Below are positions 55,202 to 64,000 of a DNA stretch of 64,000 nucleotides, piece by piece. Origin of the DNA: JAFMDF01 sp965222705 (GTDB taxonomy: Bacteria > Bacteroidota > Bacteroidia > Chitinophagales > Saprospiraceae); the NCBI GenBank assembly GCA_965222705.1, contig CBDCUO010000016.1, positions 124,001-188,000 of the forward strand, given 5' to 3'. Made by a program: the position numbers and the translations under genes. Numbering within the stretch: position 1 is the stretch's first letter; each line of letters starts with the position of its first letter. The notes below the pieces were generated by a model that worked only from the letters and a program-made list of their open reading frames with translations, ran no database searches and was not told the origin of the DNA.

Positions 55202-56008
55202 TTAATTATTCAAAACTGGCGACTCCAATAATTTAAAAAATTGATCCATTTTGGGGGTGATTACAATTTCAGTCCTTCGGTTGACGCTTCGACCTTGCGA
55301 ACTAGTGTTCAATTCCTTTGGCATATACTCTGCCCGCCCAGCAGCCGTTAGTCTTTCAGGAGCAACTTCGTAATCTCTCTGTAACATCCGAACCACCGCA
55401 GTGGCCCTTTTTACGCTCAAATCCCAATTATCTGCCAAGCAATCATTCGCCATCGGCACATCGTCTGTATGCCCTTCTACCAATACATTTAAATCGTGGT
55501 GATCATTGAGAATTTTAGCTAGTTTTTTGAGGACGTTTTTGGCCTTTTTGCTAATTCTAGAACTAGCGGACTGAAAAAGCAATTTATCAGAAATGGATAC
55601 ATAGACGACTCCTCCTTTTACTTCCACCTGCACGTCCTCATCATTAATATTGTCCAGTGAACGTTTGATATTCATAACTAAAGCCAGATTGAGGGAGTCT
55701 TTTGCCTGGATTTTGGAAGACAAATTTTCGATAAAGGAATATTGTTGCGAAATGTTATCCAGCGATTTATTGATACTCTCCGCACCTGTTTTGCTAATCA
55801 CAGACAGGTCGGATAGGCGGTCCAGTAAGCTGGCATTGGTCGTCTGCATGTGAGAAATCTGCGCTTCGTAACTATCTACTTGTCCTTGCTTGGCAGTCAA
55901 CTGCGTTTTCAAGGTAGCAATTTCCTTTTGATAATACGAATAGACACCAAATAAGCTTGCCAGCCAGATAACTGCTGCTGCGGCAATGATTACTGCTAAT
56001 TTATTCAT
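55202..56008 (-). CDS. OmpA/MotB-type peptidoglycan-binding protein
   Basis: This 268-residue protein starts with one hydrophobic segment (LAVIIAAAAVIWLASLFGVY) that is a signal anchor or signal peptide, then a coiled coil (about 28-110, LKTQLTAKQGQVDSYEAQI), and ends in an OmpA-C domain (about 135-260). The domain shows LLFQSASSRISKKAKNVLKK, LVEGHTDDVPM and NRRTEIVI, the residues that hold the diaminopimelate of peptidoglycan. A membrane-anchored or outer-membrane-associated protein that links the envelope to the cell wall is expected. It lies downstream of the eighth permease gene with 153 bp between, probably its own unit. Confidence 0.85.
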   Translation of the reverse strand: MNKLAVIIAAAAVIWLASLFGVYSYYQKEIATLKTQLTAKQGQVDSYEAQISHMQTTNASLLDRLSDLSVISKTGAESINKSLDNISQQYSFIENLSSKIQAKDSLNLALVMNIKRSLDNINDEDVQVEVKGGVVYVSISDKLLFQSASSRISKKAKNVLKKLAKILNDHHDLNVLVEGHTDDVPMANDCLADNWDLSVKRATAVVRMLQRDYEVAPERLTAAGRAEYMPKELNTSSQGRSVNRRTEIVITPKMDQFFKLLESPVLNN

Positions 56009-56161
56009 TTACAATTTGTTAGTTAACTTTGATTGTTGATTATTTTAATAACAACGCAAAGGATACTGAAATTGTATATTTTAAGGAATTAAAAGTTGTA
56101 AATACGAATAATTTTAGTAGTGAATGGTATAAAAACAGGAGTCAAGGATGCAACACAGCAA

Positions 56162-58609
56162 TCATTCATACTGCAAAGCTTCTACAGGATTAGACATAGC
56201 TGTGCGTATTGCTTGCGAACTAATGGTCAAAAAAGCAATTAAGATCACGCCCAGACCAGTTGCTAGAGTCACCCACCAGGGAAAGTCAATCCGAAAAGCA
56301 AAATCCTCCAGCCAGTCATTGGCGAAATACCAAGTTAGAGGAATGGCTAAAATCATAGCAATTACTATTAGTTTTAAAAAATCGGTTGCCAAAATATTTA
56401 AAATTTGAAAGACCGATGCTCCTAACACCTTGCGAATGCCAATTTCCTTAAATCGTTGTTGGGTGACCAGAGCCGCCAAGCCAAATAGACCAAAACAGGA
56501 AATTAAAATGGCCAATAAAGCGAAGGAGGCAATCATATTAGAAAAACGCTCATCTCCACTATACCGATCATTGAGTGCCTGATCTAAAAACTCATATTCA
56601 AAGACTTTGCCTGGAAAAAATTCCCGCCATTTATTTTCAATAAAAGCAAGCGTTCGTGAAATATTGGCATTTTTCAACCGCACAACGAAGGTAGAAAAAT
56701 CGCCTGGTTGCACCCGCAAAACCAAAGGCTGTATTTCTCTTCTGGCATTTTCAAAATGAAAATCTTTTAAAACGCCGACTATTTTTCCCTCCTGCCTTTC
56801 AACCAAGTGTTGCCCAATCGCTGCTTTTGGGCTCTCCCACCCCAGCGCAGTAACAGCGCTTTCATTGATTAAAAAACTATTGATATGGTCCGTTCCATAG
56901 GATAAATCAAAGTTCCGCCCAGCGACTATTTCCAAATTAAAGGTTTCTATATAATCATAATCCACCGAATTAACACCGACAGTAAAAGCATCTTCTTGAG
57001 TGACATGATCGTTCCATACTGGACGACCAATCGCTCCAAAGCCTGGTACCCGATTGCACTGGGTGACTGCTTTGATATTGGGATTACTTAAAAGCAATGC
57101 GTCCAAAGTATTCATCCTCTGTCGAATGGTCGGATCGCCGGCACGAAAGGCCGCATTTAGGTTGTTGCCGCTGTCAATCGGTACTCGTAAAATCAAATCC
57201 CGTGCAAAGCCCAAAGGTTGGTTGCGCAAATAATTTAATTGTAAAAAAATAATAATGGCGCCGCTAATAAAGGTAATACTTGCCAGAAATTGCAAGATAA
57301 TCAAGACTTTCCGGAGCGCAATACCTCCTGCTTTTTGAGTACTGCCCGAATTGCCTTTTAAAGAAGCAACCGCCTGAAACTTGCTGACGTAAAAAGCAGG
57401 ATAACTTCCTGCCAGCAAGCCCGATAAAATAAATATTCCCACAAAAGTCAGTAAAATAAAAGGCGGATTCCAGGGTTTAAAAACCAGGTCTAATTGCGTT
57501 AAGCGATTTAAAACAGGTAATGCCAGAGCTGCTAATGCCAGTGATAGGAGAAAGGCAAAAAAACTCAGTAATAGGGATTCACCTAAAAATTGACCCACTA
57601 ATGAACCTTTTCCCGCTCCCATTACTTTCCGAACACCCACTTCCTTTGCCCGATTCAAAGAGCTGGCGGTCGTCAGGTTAATAAAATTAATGCAGGCAAT
57701 CAGTAAAGTAATGATACCGATGCCTGCAAAAAGATACAGTCGGTTGATGTCTATCGGCGTTCGCTGCTCCAGCCCCATCGTGGAGCGCAAATGAATATCT
57801 TTGACTGGAAACAATGAAAAGGCTTGTTTATCGCGAATATTTTCATGCCCATATTTTTGAATGTATGCAGGGAATTTATCATTGACTGATTGAATGTTCT
57901 GGTTTTCTTTTAATAAAATGTACGTATAGGAATGAGAAGCCATCCAGTTACTTTGCAGCACCTGACGCATGGTTGCCCTAGCATGTTCTGGTTCCAGATC
58001 AACCATATTTTTGTAGGGCATAATCATATTCAAACGGGTGTGAGCGTTATCCGGCCAGTCCCTAATCACTCCTGTAACTTCAAAGTTATTTGCCTCACCC
58101 AGTCGCAGTTGTTTGCCAATTGGGTGGGTATTTCCAAAGAAAGTTTTTGCCATCTTATCCGTCAAAATGACCGAAAAGGGTTGTTCTAAAGCTGTACTTG
58201 CGTCACCATATAAAAAGTCAAAGGTGAAAATTTGGGTAATGGAAGAGTCTGCAAAATAGCTTCCTTCAATCTCAAATTGTTTTTCGGTTTCCAGCACCTC
58301 TACGCTAATATCTCGCGGATACATTCGAGCCGCCACTTCTATTTCTGGAAAATGTTCCGAGATTTGGCTAATAAAAGCCGGAGGAATGCGAGCTAAAGTA
58401 ATTTCATCAGTGAAACTAATATGATAGGCAATCCGATAGAGTCGGTCTAGGTTTTTATGGAATTTATCATAACTTGTTTCATGTCCAATGTACTGCACGA
58501 TCAAAAAACAACAAGCCATACCAATCGCCAAGCCTAGTATATTGATGACAGCGAAAGCCCCTTGTTTCCGCAGATTGCGAAAAGCAATTTTTAGATAATT
58601 TTTTAACAT
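56162..58609 (-). CDS. FtsX/MacB-type ABC permease, eighth paralogue
   Basis: The 815-residue protein has the duplicated two-half layout of the array at 19422-36674. Its start MLKNYLKIAFRNLRKQGAF is like that of array copies 1-3 and 6. Coupling motifs are RAKEVGVRKVMGAG and RFKEIGIRKVLGAS, and the helix before the first reads LIACINFINLTTAS. The tail NPVEALQYE departs from the NSLRSE ending of the array. It lies alone on the opposite strand, about 19.5 kb from the end of the array. As for the others, no ATPase is adjacent and the substrate is unknown. Confidence 0.9.
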   Translation of the reverse strand: MLKNYLKIAFRNLRKQGAFAVINILGLAIGMACCFLIVQYIGHETSYDKFHKNLDRLYRIAYHISFTDEITLARIPPAFISQISEHFPEIEVAARMYPRDISVEVLETEKQFEIEGSYFADSSITQIFTFDFLYGDASTALEQPFSVILTDKMAKTFFGNTHPIGKQLRLGEANNFEVTGVIRDWPDNAHTRLNMIMPYKNMVDLEPEHARATMRQVLQSNWMASHSYTYILLKENQNIQSVNDKFPAYIQKYGHENIRDKQAFSLFPVKDIHLRSTMGLEQRTPIDINRLYLFAGIGIITLLIACINFINLTTASSLNRAKEVGVRKVMGAGKGSLVGQFLGESLLLSFFAFLLSLALAALALPVLNRLTQLDLVFKPWNPPFILLTFVGIFILSGLLAGSYPAFYVSKFQAVASLKGNSGSTQKAGGIALRKVLIILQFLASITFISGAIIIFLQLNYLRNQPLGFARDLILRVPIDSGNNLNAAFRAGDPTIRQRMNTLDALLLSNPNIKAVTQCNRVPGFGAIGRPVWNDHVTQEDAFTVGVNSVDYDYIETFNLEIVAGRNFDLSYGTDHINSFLINESAVTALGWESPKAAIGQHLVERQEGKIVGVLKDFHFENARREIQPLVLRVQPGDFSTFVVRLKNANISRTLAFIENKWREFFPGKVFEYEFLDQALNDRYSGDERFSNMIASFALLAILISCFGLFGLAALVTQQRFKEIGIRKVLGASVFQILNILATDFLKLIVIAMILAIPLTWYFANDWLEDFAFRIDFPWWVTLATGLGVILIAFLTISSQAIRTAMSNPVEALQYE

Positions 58610-58757
58610 GATGTCGGTTGATTTAGCAGAAAAGCTCCAATAGAAAGAAAGGTTGAGCTATCCTCTTTTGCTTGATTGTAGGATTGATTGTAAATGAAAT
58701 TTTATCAATCAATCAGCTACACAATTAGGTAATCCCGCGATTTTATATCACTGTTTT

Positions 58758-60875
58758 CTAATTTCGCTTTACTACCTTTGACCTCGCCCCCAGCATATCC
58801 CTCATAATCAGTAAGGATTCTTCAATATAAATATCCTTTTTGACTTGTTTTAACCAATCCTCATGGCGGGCAATTCTGGACGAATCGGCATTAATAAACG
58901 CCATGTCTGCTTGTAGTTCCTTGATATTCAAGCCAGCTACAGGTGCATCCATGATTTTGGAAAATCGTTGGGTCTCCGCCTCGCGCTGATCCATTAAATC
59001 TCGAAAATCTTTAAGGGCGAGCGGATAAACCGTTTCCTCTTCGTTTTCTTTTAATAATTTAGCATTATCTAAAATCAGAGAAAAGCTTGGGTTTTGCTGA
59101 ACGCGCACACTGCTTTTTGCCTTTAATTGTGCTAGGTCAGGGAGTTGGTAGGCATTTTGTCCAAAAGAAATCGGCTGAATCTGAGACCATTTTAGGGCGT
59201 TTTCTTCCTCTTTTTCACCTGCCTCCAAAAAAGCGAATTGGTCGGGTAGAATAATATCCGGGATGACTCCTTTTAATTGATTCGAGCCGCCATTAATCCG
59301 GTAGAATTTCTGAATAGTCAGTTTAACTTGCCCAAGCGGTTTAAATTTTGGGTCAGCAGAAGGCACTCTGTCCAAATCATAAAACCCCTGCACGGTTCCT
59401 TTTCCAAAAGTAGAGTTGCTACCCACAATCACTGCCCGTTGATAATCCTGCAATGCCGCCGCTAGTATTTCTGAGGCAGAAGCACTAAAGGTATTAACCA
59501 AGACAATAAGAGGCCCGTCGTAAGCCACACTACCCTCTTCGTCTTCTAGTACCAGTGGTTTTCTACTTCTTGATTTTACCTGGACGATGGGTCCTTTTTC
59601 AATAAACAAGCCACTCATCTTTACGACATCCTGCAAAGAGCCGCCCCCGTTATAGCGCAAATCGAGGATGATCCCGTTGATATTCTGAGCTTTTAATTTA
59701 TCAATTTCTTTGGCAATATCTTCTGCACAACTCTTTCCACCGTCAAAGGAAGAATAAAACATCGGCAGCTTAATATAACCGATATTACTTACCCGATCAT
59801 CCAAATCCAATATGATCGAGCGTGCATAAGCCACATCAATGATGACTTCATCCCGTTCAATTTCAACATCTTTGATCGTTCCGTCCTTTTTCTTTACCGT
59901 CAGAATCACTACGGTCCCTTTTTTGCCCCTTATAAGGGAAATCACATCGTCCAGTCGCATCCCCAAAATATCAACTGGTTCTGCTCCTTTTTGGGTCACC
60001 TTTGTAATCAAATCTCCTACCTCCAGTTCCTTACCTTTCCAGGCGGGGCCGCCCGGAACGATAGAAGCCACCTCTGCATAATCATCTTTTGTGCCGAGCC
60101 TTGCGCCAATTCCTTCCAGCCTTCCGCCCATTGTCAAATCAAAATCCTCTTTTCCCTTAGGGCTAAAGTAATCAGAATGGGGATCAAACGAATGCGTCAT
60201 GGCATTTAGATAGGACTCAAAGCGGTCAGAACGACGCAATTCATCCATCCGGTCAAACCAATCATCGAATAATTGCTTGGTTTCTTTTTGGGCTTTTTTA
60301 ATGATCTCATCGAGTGTTTTCTTTTCTTTAAGGGCTTCATTTTTTTCCTGGTCTTCCAGTTTGCTATCTACTTTGGAAATGATTTGGTACTTCAGGGTTT
60401 TTCGCCAATATGTTTTCAAAGCCGCTTCGTCTGTTGCGTAAGTCCGCTTATCATTATCCATTTCCAAGACTTCTACTTTTTTCAAGTTAAAAGGCTGGGC
60501 AATCAGTTCTTCGTAAAATTTACGGCTTCTAGCAATGGCGGTTTCTGCTAATTGATCCGATAAGTCAACAAATTCCAGATTATACTCCTTTGCTAAATCA
60601 TCAATTTTTAATTCGTACTGCTTTAGTTGGCTGACCTCTGCCTGAGTAAAAAATAGCTTCATGCCGTCTAAGTCATCCAAATAAAAGTCAAAGGATTTTT
60701 TAGAAAATTCATCATCCAACTCCTGGGGGTGAAAGTGCATATATTGCATAACCTGTAGGAGGGTATTCAAAATGACCTTTTCCTTGTCGGTCAAATTGGT
60801 TTTTCGATAATTGACCGCACAAATCAAAGTTGCCGCCATAGCCAACATTAAAACAAACAATAAGGTCTTTTTCAT
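58758..60875 (-). CDS. prc: C-terminal processing peptidase (S41A, Prc/Tsp type)
   Basis: From the preferred Met4 start at 60875 the protein has 705 residues. A signal peptide (TLLFVLMLAMAATLICAV) is followed by a Tsp N-terminal helical domain (about 25-235). A PDZ domain follows (about 240-330, IGARLGTKDDYAEVASIVPG ... LEVGDLITKV), then the S41 protease core. The nucleophile is the central Ser of NTFSASASEIL and the base is the lysine of STFGKGTVQG; LDLRYNGGG is also typical. A C-terminal DUF3340-like region follows. Prc trims or degrades periplasmic proteins with nonpolar C-termini. Length matches proteobacterial and Bacteroidota Prc. It lies between the permease paralogue and a small secreted protein gene. 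Confidence 0.93.
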   Translation of the reverse strand: MKKTLLFVLMLAMAATLICAVNYRKTNLTDKEKVILNTLLQVMQYMHFHPQELDDEFSKKSFDFYLDDLDGMKLFFTQAEVSQLKQYELKIDDLAKEYNLEFVDLSDQLAETAIARSRKFYEELIAQPFNLKKVEVLEMDNDKRTYATDEAALKTYWRKTLKYQIISKVDSKLEDQEKNEALKEKKTLDEIIKKAQKETKQLFDDWFDRMDELRRSDRFESYLNAMTHSFDPHSDYFSPKGKEDFDLTMGGRLEGIGARLGTKDDYAEVASIVPGGPAWKGKELEVGDLITKVTQKGAEPVDILGMRLDDVISLIRGKKGTVVILTVKKKDGTIKDVEIERDEVIIDVAYARSIILDLDDRVSNIGYIKLPMFYSSFDGGKSCAEDIAKEIDKLKAQNINGIILDLRYNGGGSLQDVVKMSGLFIEKGPIVQVKSRSRKPLVLEDEEGSVAYDGPLIVLVNTFSASASEILAAALQDYQRAVIVGSNSTFGKGTVQGFYDLDRVPSADPKFKPLGQVKLTIQKFYRINGGSNQLKGVIPDIILPDQFAFLEAGEKEEENALKWSQIQPISFGQNAYQLPDLAQLKAKSSVRVQQNPSFSLILDNAKLLKENEEETVYPLALKDFRDLMDQREAETQRFSKIMDAPVAGLNIKELQADMAFINADSSRIARHEDWLKQVKKDIYIEESLLIMRDMLGARSKVVKRN

Positions 60876-60928
60876 AGAATACAATATTTTTTTTATTCCT
60901 TCTCTATAAAACGGATTGGCAATCCGCC

Positions 60929-61240
60929 TTACGAAATGCCATTGGGATCACAAGGCAGGTCGTGTATCATCACAATTACGTCATCTTCTATCAAAAACTG
61001 GAGGGTCGCACTATTGCTTTCTTTTGGCAAATCAGTAGTAGTTTTATCAATAGGAGTTTCTTGAGTATTTATCGTCTTTTTTTCCGGTTTGAAAATCGGA
61101 ATTTGAAGGCTCCTTATCTTTTTTAGCACTAGCGGCTCAATTTCATTTGACAATGGGGTATCACTCCGAGCATTTAGCGGATTTATTAAAAACAACACGG
61201 AACAGCTAAAAAGCAATAAGCTAAGGATCAAACGATTCAT
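60929..61240 (-). CDS. Small secreted protein of unknown function
   Basis: A 103-residue product with a clear signal peptide (LILSLLLFSCSVLFLINPLNA) followed by a polar mature part of about 78 residues (LPKESNSATLQFLIEDDVI near the end). The mature part has a short beta-like C-terminus and no recognised domain; it holds a single cysteine (LPCDPNG). It is just upstream of prc (45 bp) and may be co-transcribed with it. A serine in front of the signal cysteine (LFSC) gives a possible lipobox, but this lies too deep in the hydrophobic stretch to be convincing. Confidence 0.6.
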   Translation of the reverse strand: MNRLILSLLLFSCSVLFLINPLNARSDTPLSNEIEPLVLKKIRSLQIPIFKPEKKTINTQETPIDKTTTDLPKESNSATLQFLIEDDVIVMIHDLPCDPNGIS

Positions 61241-61457
61241 AGACGGATGATTTTTCTGAATTAAAGTTAAGATAATTTTTCAGGGAAAACCGCATTTTCA
61301 TCCTGGTATTCTTTTAAAATCTCCCCTTTACTACAAATATGCTATTTCCCAGCCATTCCGGCAACAACATTTAAGTTCATTTGCCAATCAAAATCGATTC
61401 ATTTTTAGTAAAAAAGCCTTAATTTACAGCTAGTTTTAAAAAAAATGCCAATCAGAA

Positions 61458-62903
61458 ATGGAAAATAGCCGACTACTGAAAATATTTCAACACTTAACGA
61501 AAAAAGAGCTTCGGGAGCTAGGAAAATTTGTTCGCTCTCCTTTCCATAATCAACGAACAGATGTTATCCTATTGTATGAATATTTGATAAAAGCCTTAAA
61601 AAAGCCAGAAAAAAGTCAGCTAAAAAAAATTGAAGTTTTTCCCCACATTTTTCCTGACGAGCCTTACATAGAAAAGAAAATCCGCTATACCATGTCTTTT
61701 TTGTACCAAGCAATTAAGGCATTTCTGGCATATCAAACCTACGCCAGCGATCCGGTCAATCAACAATTGCTGATCGTTCAAGCCCTCCGAAAAAAAAAGC
61801 TGGGTAAGCTATTCGAGCAGGAATTTCGAATAGCGAGCAATCTGCTCGACCAACAGCCTTTTCGAAACGCTAATTTTCACTTTCAAAACTATCAATTGCA
61901 GCAGGAACGATACCTAGAAACGATGAGCCAAACGCGGGGAACCGCATTGGGTCTAGAAACTGCTTCCAAGCATTTTGACGATTTTTTTATCGCTATTAAA
62001 TTAAAACAAAGCACCCATGCACTGGCTCACCAAACCCTCCAGCTATCCAGTTTCCGTCCCCAATGGCTGCCAGAAGTACTGAATCATTTATCTCAAAAAA
62101 CGAATCCTAGCAGTCCAGCTATTAGCATTTATTATCAGTGCCTGAAAATGTTAATAGAAACAGATACACTGCCCTACTTTCAGCAATTTCGCCAACTAAT
62201 CGAGCAGCATAGCCATTGCTTCCCCAAAAGTGAGCTAAAAGACCTTTATATTTTCGCGCTGAATTATTGCATCAAACGCCTCAATGCCCGAGAAGATTTT
62301 TTCAAACGGGAAGCCTTTGAACTATACAAAACGGGCATTGAACAGGCGATTTTTTTTGAAAATGGTAGTTTGTCCCGATTTACCTATAAAAATATGGTCG
62401 CCATTGCACTTGGTTTAAAAGAATACAACTGGGTGGCTCGTTTTATAGAAAATTACAAGCCTTTTTTGGAAAAAAAATACCGCGAAAGCACCTATTGCTT
62501 TAACCTCGCCCTGCTCCATTACAAACAAGAAAACTACTCCAAAGCGATGGAGTTGCTCCAAAAAGTTAGCACTAGCGATGTACTAAACAACCTCAATGCC
62601 CGCCGGATGCTCGCTCGCATTTACTACGACCAGGGCGATTTGGAGCCGCTTTATTCGCTACTGGACAGCTTTCAAAACTATATTTACCGCAAAAAAGACT
62701 TGGGCTACCATCGGGACCTATACCTCAACTTTATCCGCTTTACCCGACGGCTCTTGCAAGCGGAAGGTTATGCGCCCGCCCAATTGCAAAACCTAGTAGC
62801 AGAGATCGAAGCCACTCGAAATGTAGCGGAAAAAGACTGGTTGCTGGAGCAGTTAGCTCCGCACAATAGACCTGTGTCTTTACATAAGGAAATTGGAAAA
62901 TAA
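61458..62903 (+). CDS. Large helical protein, unknown function
   Basis: The 481-residue protein is rich in Leu, Gln, Lys and aromatic residues and looks all-helical, with a likely TPR-like stretch (about 320-430: YCFNLALLHYKQENYSKAMELLQKVS, then LNARRMLARIYYDQGDLEPLY). No signal peptide or transmembrane helix is visible, so it should be cytoplasmic. The N-terminal MENSRLLKIFQHLTKKELR reads like a start of a conserved family that I remember from Saprospiraceae, but I can attach no function. TPR-like repeats usually bind protein partners. It is not in an obvious operon. Confidence 0.75.
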   Translation: MENSRLLKIFQHLTKKELRELGKFVRSPFHNQRTDVILLYEYLIKALKKPEKSQLKKIEVFPHIFPDEPYIEKKIRYTMSFLYQAIKAFLAYQTYASDPVNQQLLIVQALRKKKLGKLFEQEFRIASNLLDQQPFRNANFHFQNYQLQQERYLETMSQTRGTALGLETASKHFDDFFIAIKLKQSTHALAHQTLQLSSFRPQWLPEVLNHLSQKTNPSSPAISIYYQCLKMLIETDTLPYFQQFRQLIEQHSHCFPKSELKDLYIFALNYCIKRLNAREDFFKREAFELYKTGIEQAIFFENGSLSRFTYKNMVAIALGLKEYNWVARFIENYKPFLEKKYRESTYCFNLALLHYKQENYSKAMELLQKVSTSDVLNNLNARRMLARIYYDQGDLEPLYSLLDSFQNYIYRKKDLGYHRDLYLNFIRFTRRLLQAEGYAPAQLQNLVAEIEATRNVAEKDWLLEQLAPHNRPVSLHKEIGK

Positions 62904-63189
62904 TAATTTACGTATCCAAATTACTTTATATACATTATTTAACCGCCAACCCCCTAATTCTACTTTGACACTTTAGATTCAAACTAAACCTTTACTTAAA
63001 GTAACAAAAAATCAAGGCAAACATTCAATCCCTCCAGGGGACTTGCCAGGCAATCGCCACCCAAACCAGGAGCTAACTGCTCAATTAACTTAGTTTACAG
63101 TGTACTTGCTTCAAATTGCCAACAAAACTCTTGCTTTTGGAAATCGGCCCACCCGCATAGCTCGCTCCCCACAGCTACTCCACTCCGTT

Positions 63190-63210
63190 GGCTGCGCTCC
63201 GCTTGCAGCC
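63190..63210. other. GC-rich hairpin downstream of the FGE-like gene
   Basis: GGCTGC at 63190-63195 pairs with GCAGCC at 63205-63210 around a 9-nt loop. In minus-strand terms it lies about 120-140 bp beyond the end of the FGE-like reading. It could be a terminator on the minus strand or part of a recombination-related structure. Confidence 0.4.
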
Positions 63211-63259
63211 TACTCCGTGCCGCTGCTGCCGATTTTTTTTTGCCCTTTCACATTAGGGG

Positions 63260-63295
63260 CTATTTCACAGGAGCGCCGCGAAGAACACGATGGAG
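63260..63295 (-). repeat. Diverged copy of the FGE C-terminal core
   Basis: This 36-base stretch matches 63466-63500 in about 27 of 35 aligned positions, mainly over GCC.CGAAGA.CACGA.GGAG. On the minus strand it can be read HRVLRGAPVK then stop, close to the RVLRGGSW signature of formylglycine-generating-enzyme-like proteins. It is probably a remnant of a second C-terminal segment. Confidence 0.55.
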
Positions 63296-63328
63296 ACTAC
63301 CTCCGCACGATAGCAGTGAAGCCTGCGC

Positions 63329-64000
63329 TCACGCGCAAAGGGTAAAAGGGTAAGAGAACTCGAAAGCCGTTAGTACCGAGACTAAGCGAAAACCAATAGT
63401 CTGAGACTGGAAATACGGAAGCGGTACCAGTAGCGCAGAGCGAGCTCCGACAGTAATCTGCTGAACTATTCCAAGAGCCGCCACGAAGACCACGACGGAG
63501 GGCCCCTTTTTCTGAGCCCCTTGGGACTATCCGCCACCCTCTTTCACAAACCGCTGATAATAATTTTCATCGTACCAATCTTCGCACCATTCCCACACAT
63601 TGCCGCTCATATCATAAATGCCCAGTTCATTATTCCTTTTGCCGCCAATCGGATGAGTCCTCGAGCCGGCATTATCAGAGTACCAAGCCACTTCATCCAG
63701 GTCATTGCTTCCTGCAAAGCGATAGTTCTGGCTCCGCGATCCACCTCTGGCAGCGTACTCCCATTCTGCTTCGGTAGGTAAGCGATAAGGGTTGCCCGTT
63801 GATTCACTGAGCCATTGGGCATAAGCCTGTGCGCCATACCAGGATACCTCCATCACGGGATGTTTCTCTTGCCCCTGTTTTGGCTGGAATTGGCCTTCGA
63901 TCTGTTCGATACTACTTCTCTTCAAATAAATCCAGGTGGTCCCTCCTTCTTCCTGATTGCCTTTAGCGTTTAAAAACGCGGCATATTCCTCATTGGTCAC
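63329..64000 (-). pseudogene. Formylglycine-generating-enzyme-like protein, C-terminus in several frames
   Basis: The reading enters at the right edge (5' end missing). The intact frame 64000-63527 shows the FGE-sulfatase/SUMF1 pattern: MTNEEYAAFLNA, PVMEVSWYGAQAYAQWLSE, RLPTEAEWEYAARGG and GNVWEWCEDWYDENYY. It stops after FVKEGGG. The rest of the family's C-terminus is present but spread over other frames: ADSPKG, then ALRRGLRGGSWNSSADYCRS, then LRYWYRFRIS, then TIGFRLVSVLTAF, ending near 63329. Four shifts in about 150 bp is more than I see elsewhere except in 1472-2340. FGE-like proteins with a C-type-lectin fold may act as enzymes or as binding proteins. Alternatively the C-terminus is a rearranged variable cassette. 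The single-frame reading beyond RGGSW is open but loses the IGFR ending. Confidence 0.75.

Larger units (their letters stand above)
62904..63328. other. Intergenic region with GC-rich tract
   Basis: The first ~180 bp are AT-rich. From about 63110 to 63340 the sequence turns unusually GC-rich for this window and contains a hairpin (63190-63210) and a diverged copy of the FGE core (63260-63295). Open frames here, such as one at 63100-63345, have no protein-like pattern and are not called. Confidence 0.5.

Noticed and set aside
63100..63345. 81-residue open frame in the GC-rich tract
   Set aside because: Composition follows the local GC-rich repeats, there is no protein-like pattern, and it lies antisense to the FGE tail region.
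1..64000. CRISPR array, prophage or integrative element
   Set aside because: No regularly spaced repeats, no phage structural genes or integrase were seen; the only mobile element found is the IS4-family copy.

Overview
The window looks like chromosome of a member of the Bacteroidota, probably the Saprospiria (Lewinella/Haliscomenobacter-like). The DNA is AT-rich, and possible promoters match the TAnnTTTG -7 element of that phylum. It encodes a type IX secretion sorting domain, very large secreted proteins with HYR-like repeats and the Cys/Asp-rich linker common in Saprospiraceae, and many lipoproteins. The lineage is inferred from protein style, not from an rRNA gene. I saw no rRNA, tRNA or CRISPR array.

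Layout. 1-2340: end of a Nif3-like gene, a zinc-ribbon coiled-coil gene and a small T9SS cargo gene; the last two are broken by frameshifts. 2466-8190: one giant secreted adhesin-like gene on the minus strand, intact for its first 1050 codons and then split by about seven single-base frameshifts. 8596-11914: a GH65 paralogue that has lost much of its active site, and a D-threonine aldolase/D-serine dehydratase-like PLP enzyme. 11982-16269: a four-gene minus-strand operon encoding a membrane-anchored caspase-like protease, a secreted coiled-coil protein, a lipoprotein and an outer-membrane barrel candidate. 16600-19102: oligopeptidase B and a small membrane protein. 19422-36674: seven tandem FtsX/MacB-type permease genes of about 800 codons each, with no ATPase gene; an eighth paralogue lies at 56162-58609. 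36757-39084: a PD40 propeller gene and a complete IS4-family element with a 10-bp target duplication. 39152-45001: a molybdopterin oxidoreductase, a double-AAA ATPase, a MoeB/ThiF-rhodanese protein and an in-frame shikimate kinase-ArsC fusion. 45169-62903: folK, a CvfB-like S1 protein, an M28 peptidase, a glycerophosphodiesterase, a frameshifted flippase, a LolC/E-like permease, era, coaE, a START protein, a secreted intradiol dioxygenase-like lipoprotein, an OmpA-type protein, the permease paralogue, a Prc-type S41 protease and two unknowns. 63329-64000: a formylglycine-generating-enzyme-like protein whose C-terminal cassette is scattered over several frames, with a diverged copy of its core just downstream.

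How the genes fit together. The window is rich in cell-envelope functions: exported repeat proteins, lipoproteins, many FtsX-type permeases, a periplasmic protease and OmpA anchoring. Housekeeping genes (era, coaE, folK, cvfB-like) are interspersed. The candidate system that is hardest to assign is the caspase-centred envelope operon at 11982-16269, followed by the ATPase-less permease array.

Sequence quality. Single-base frameshifts are concentrated in 880-5041 and 63329-63540, with one more near 49450. Most fall in or near short homopolymers and the coding sense between them is preserved. That pattern looks more like residual assembly indels than like old pseudogenes, but it cannot be settled from this sequence alone.
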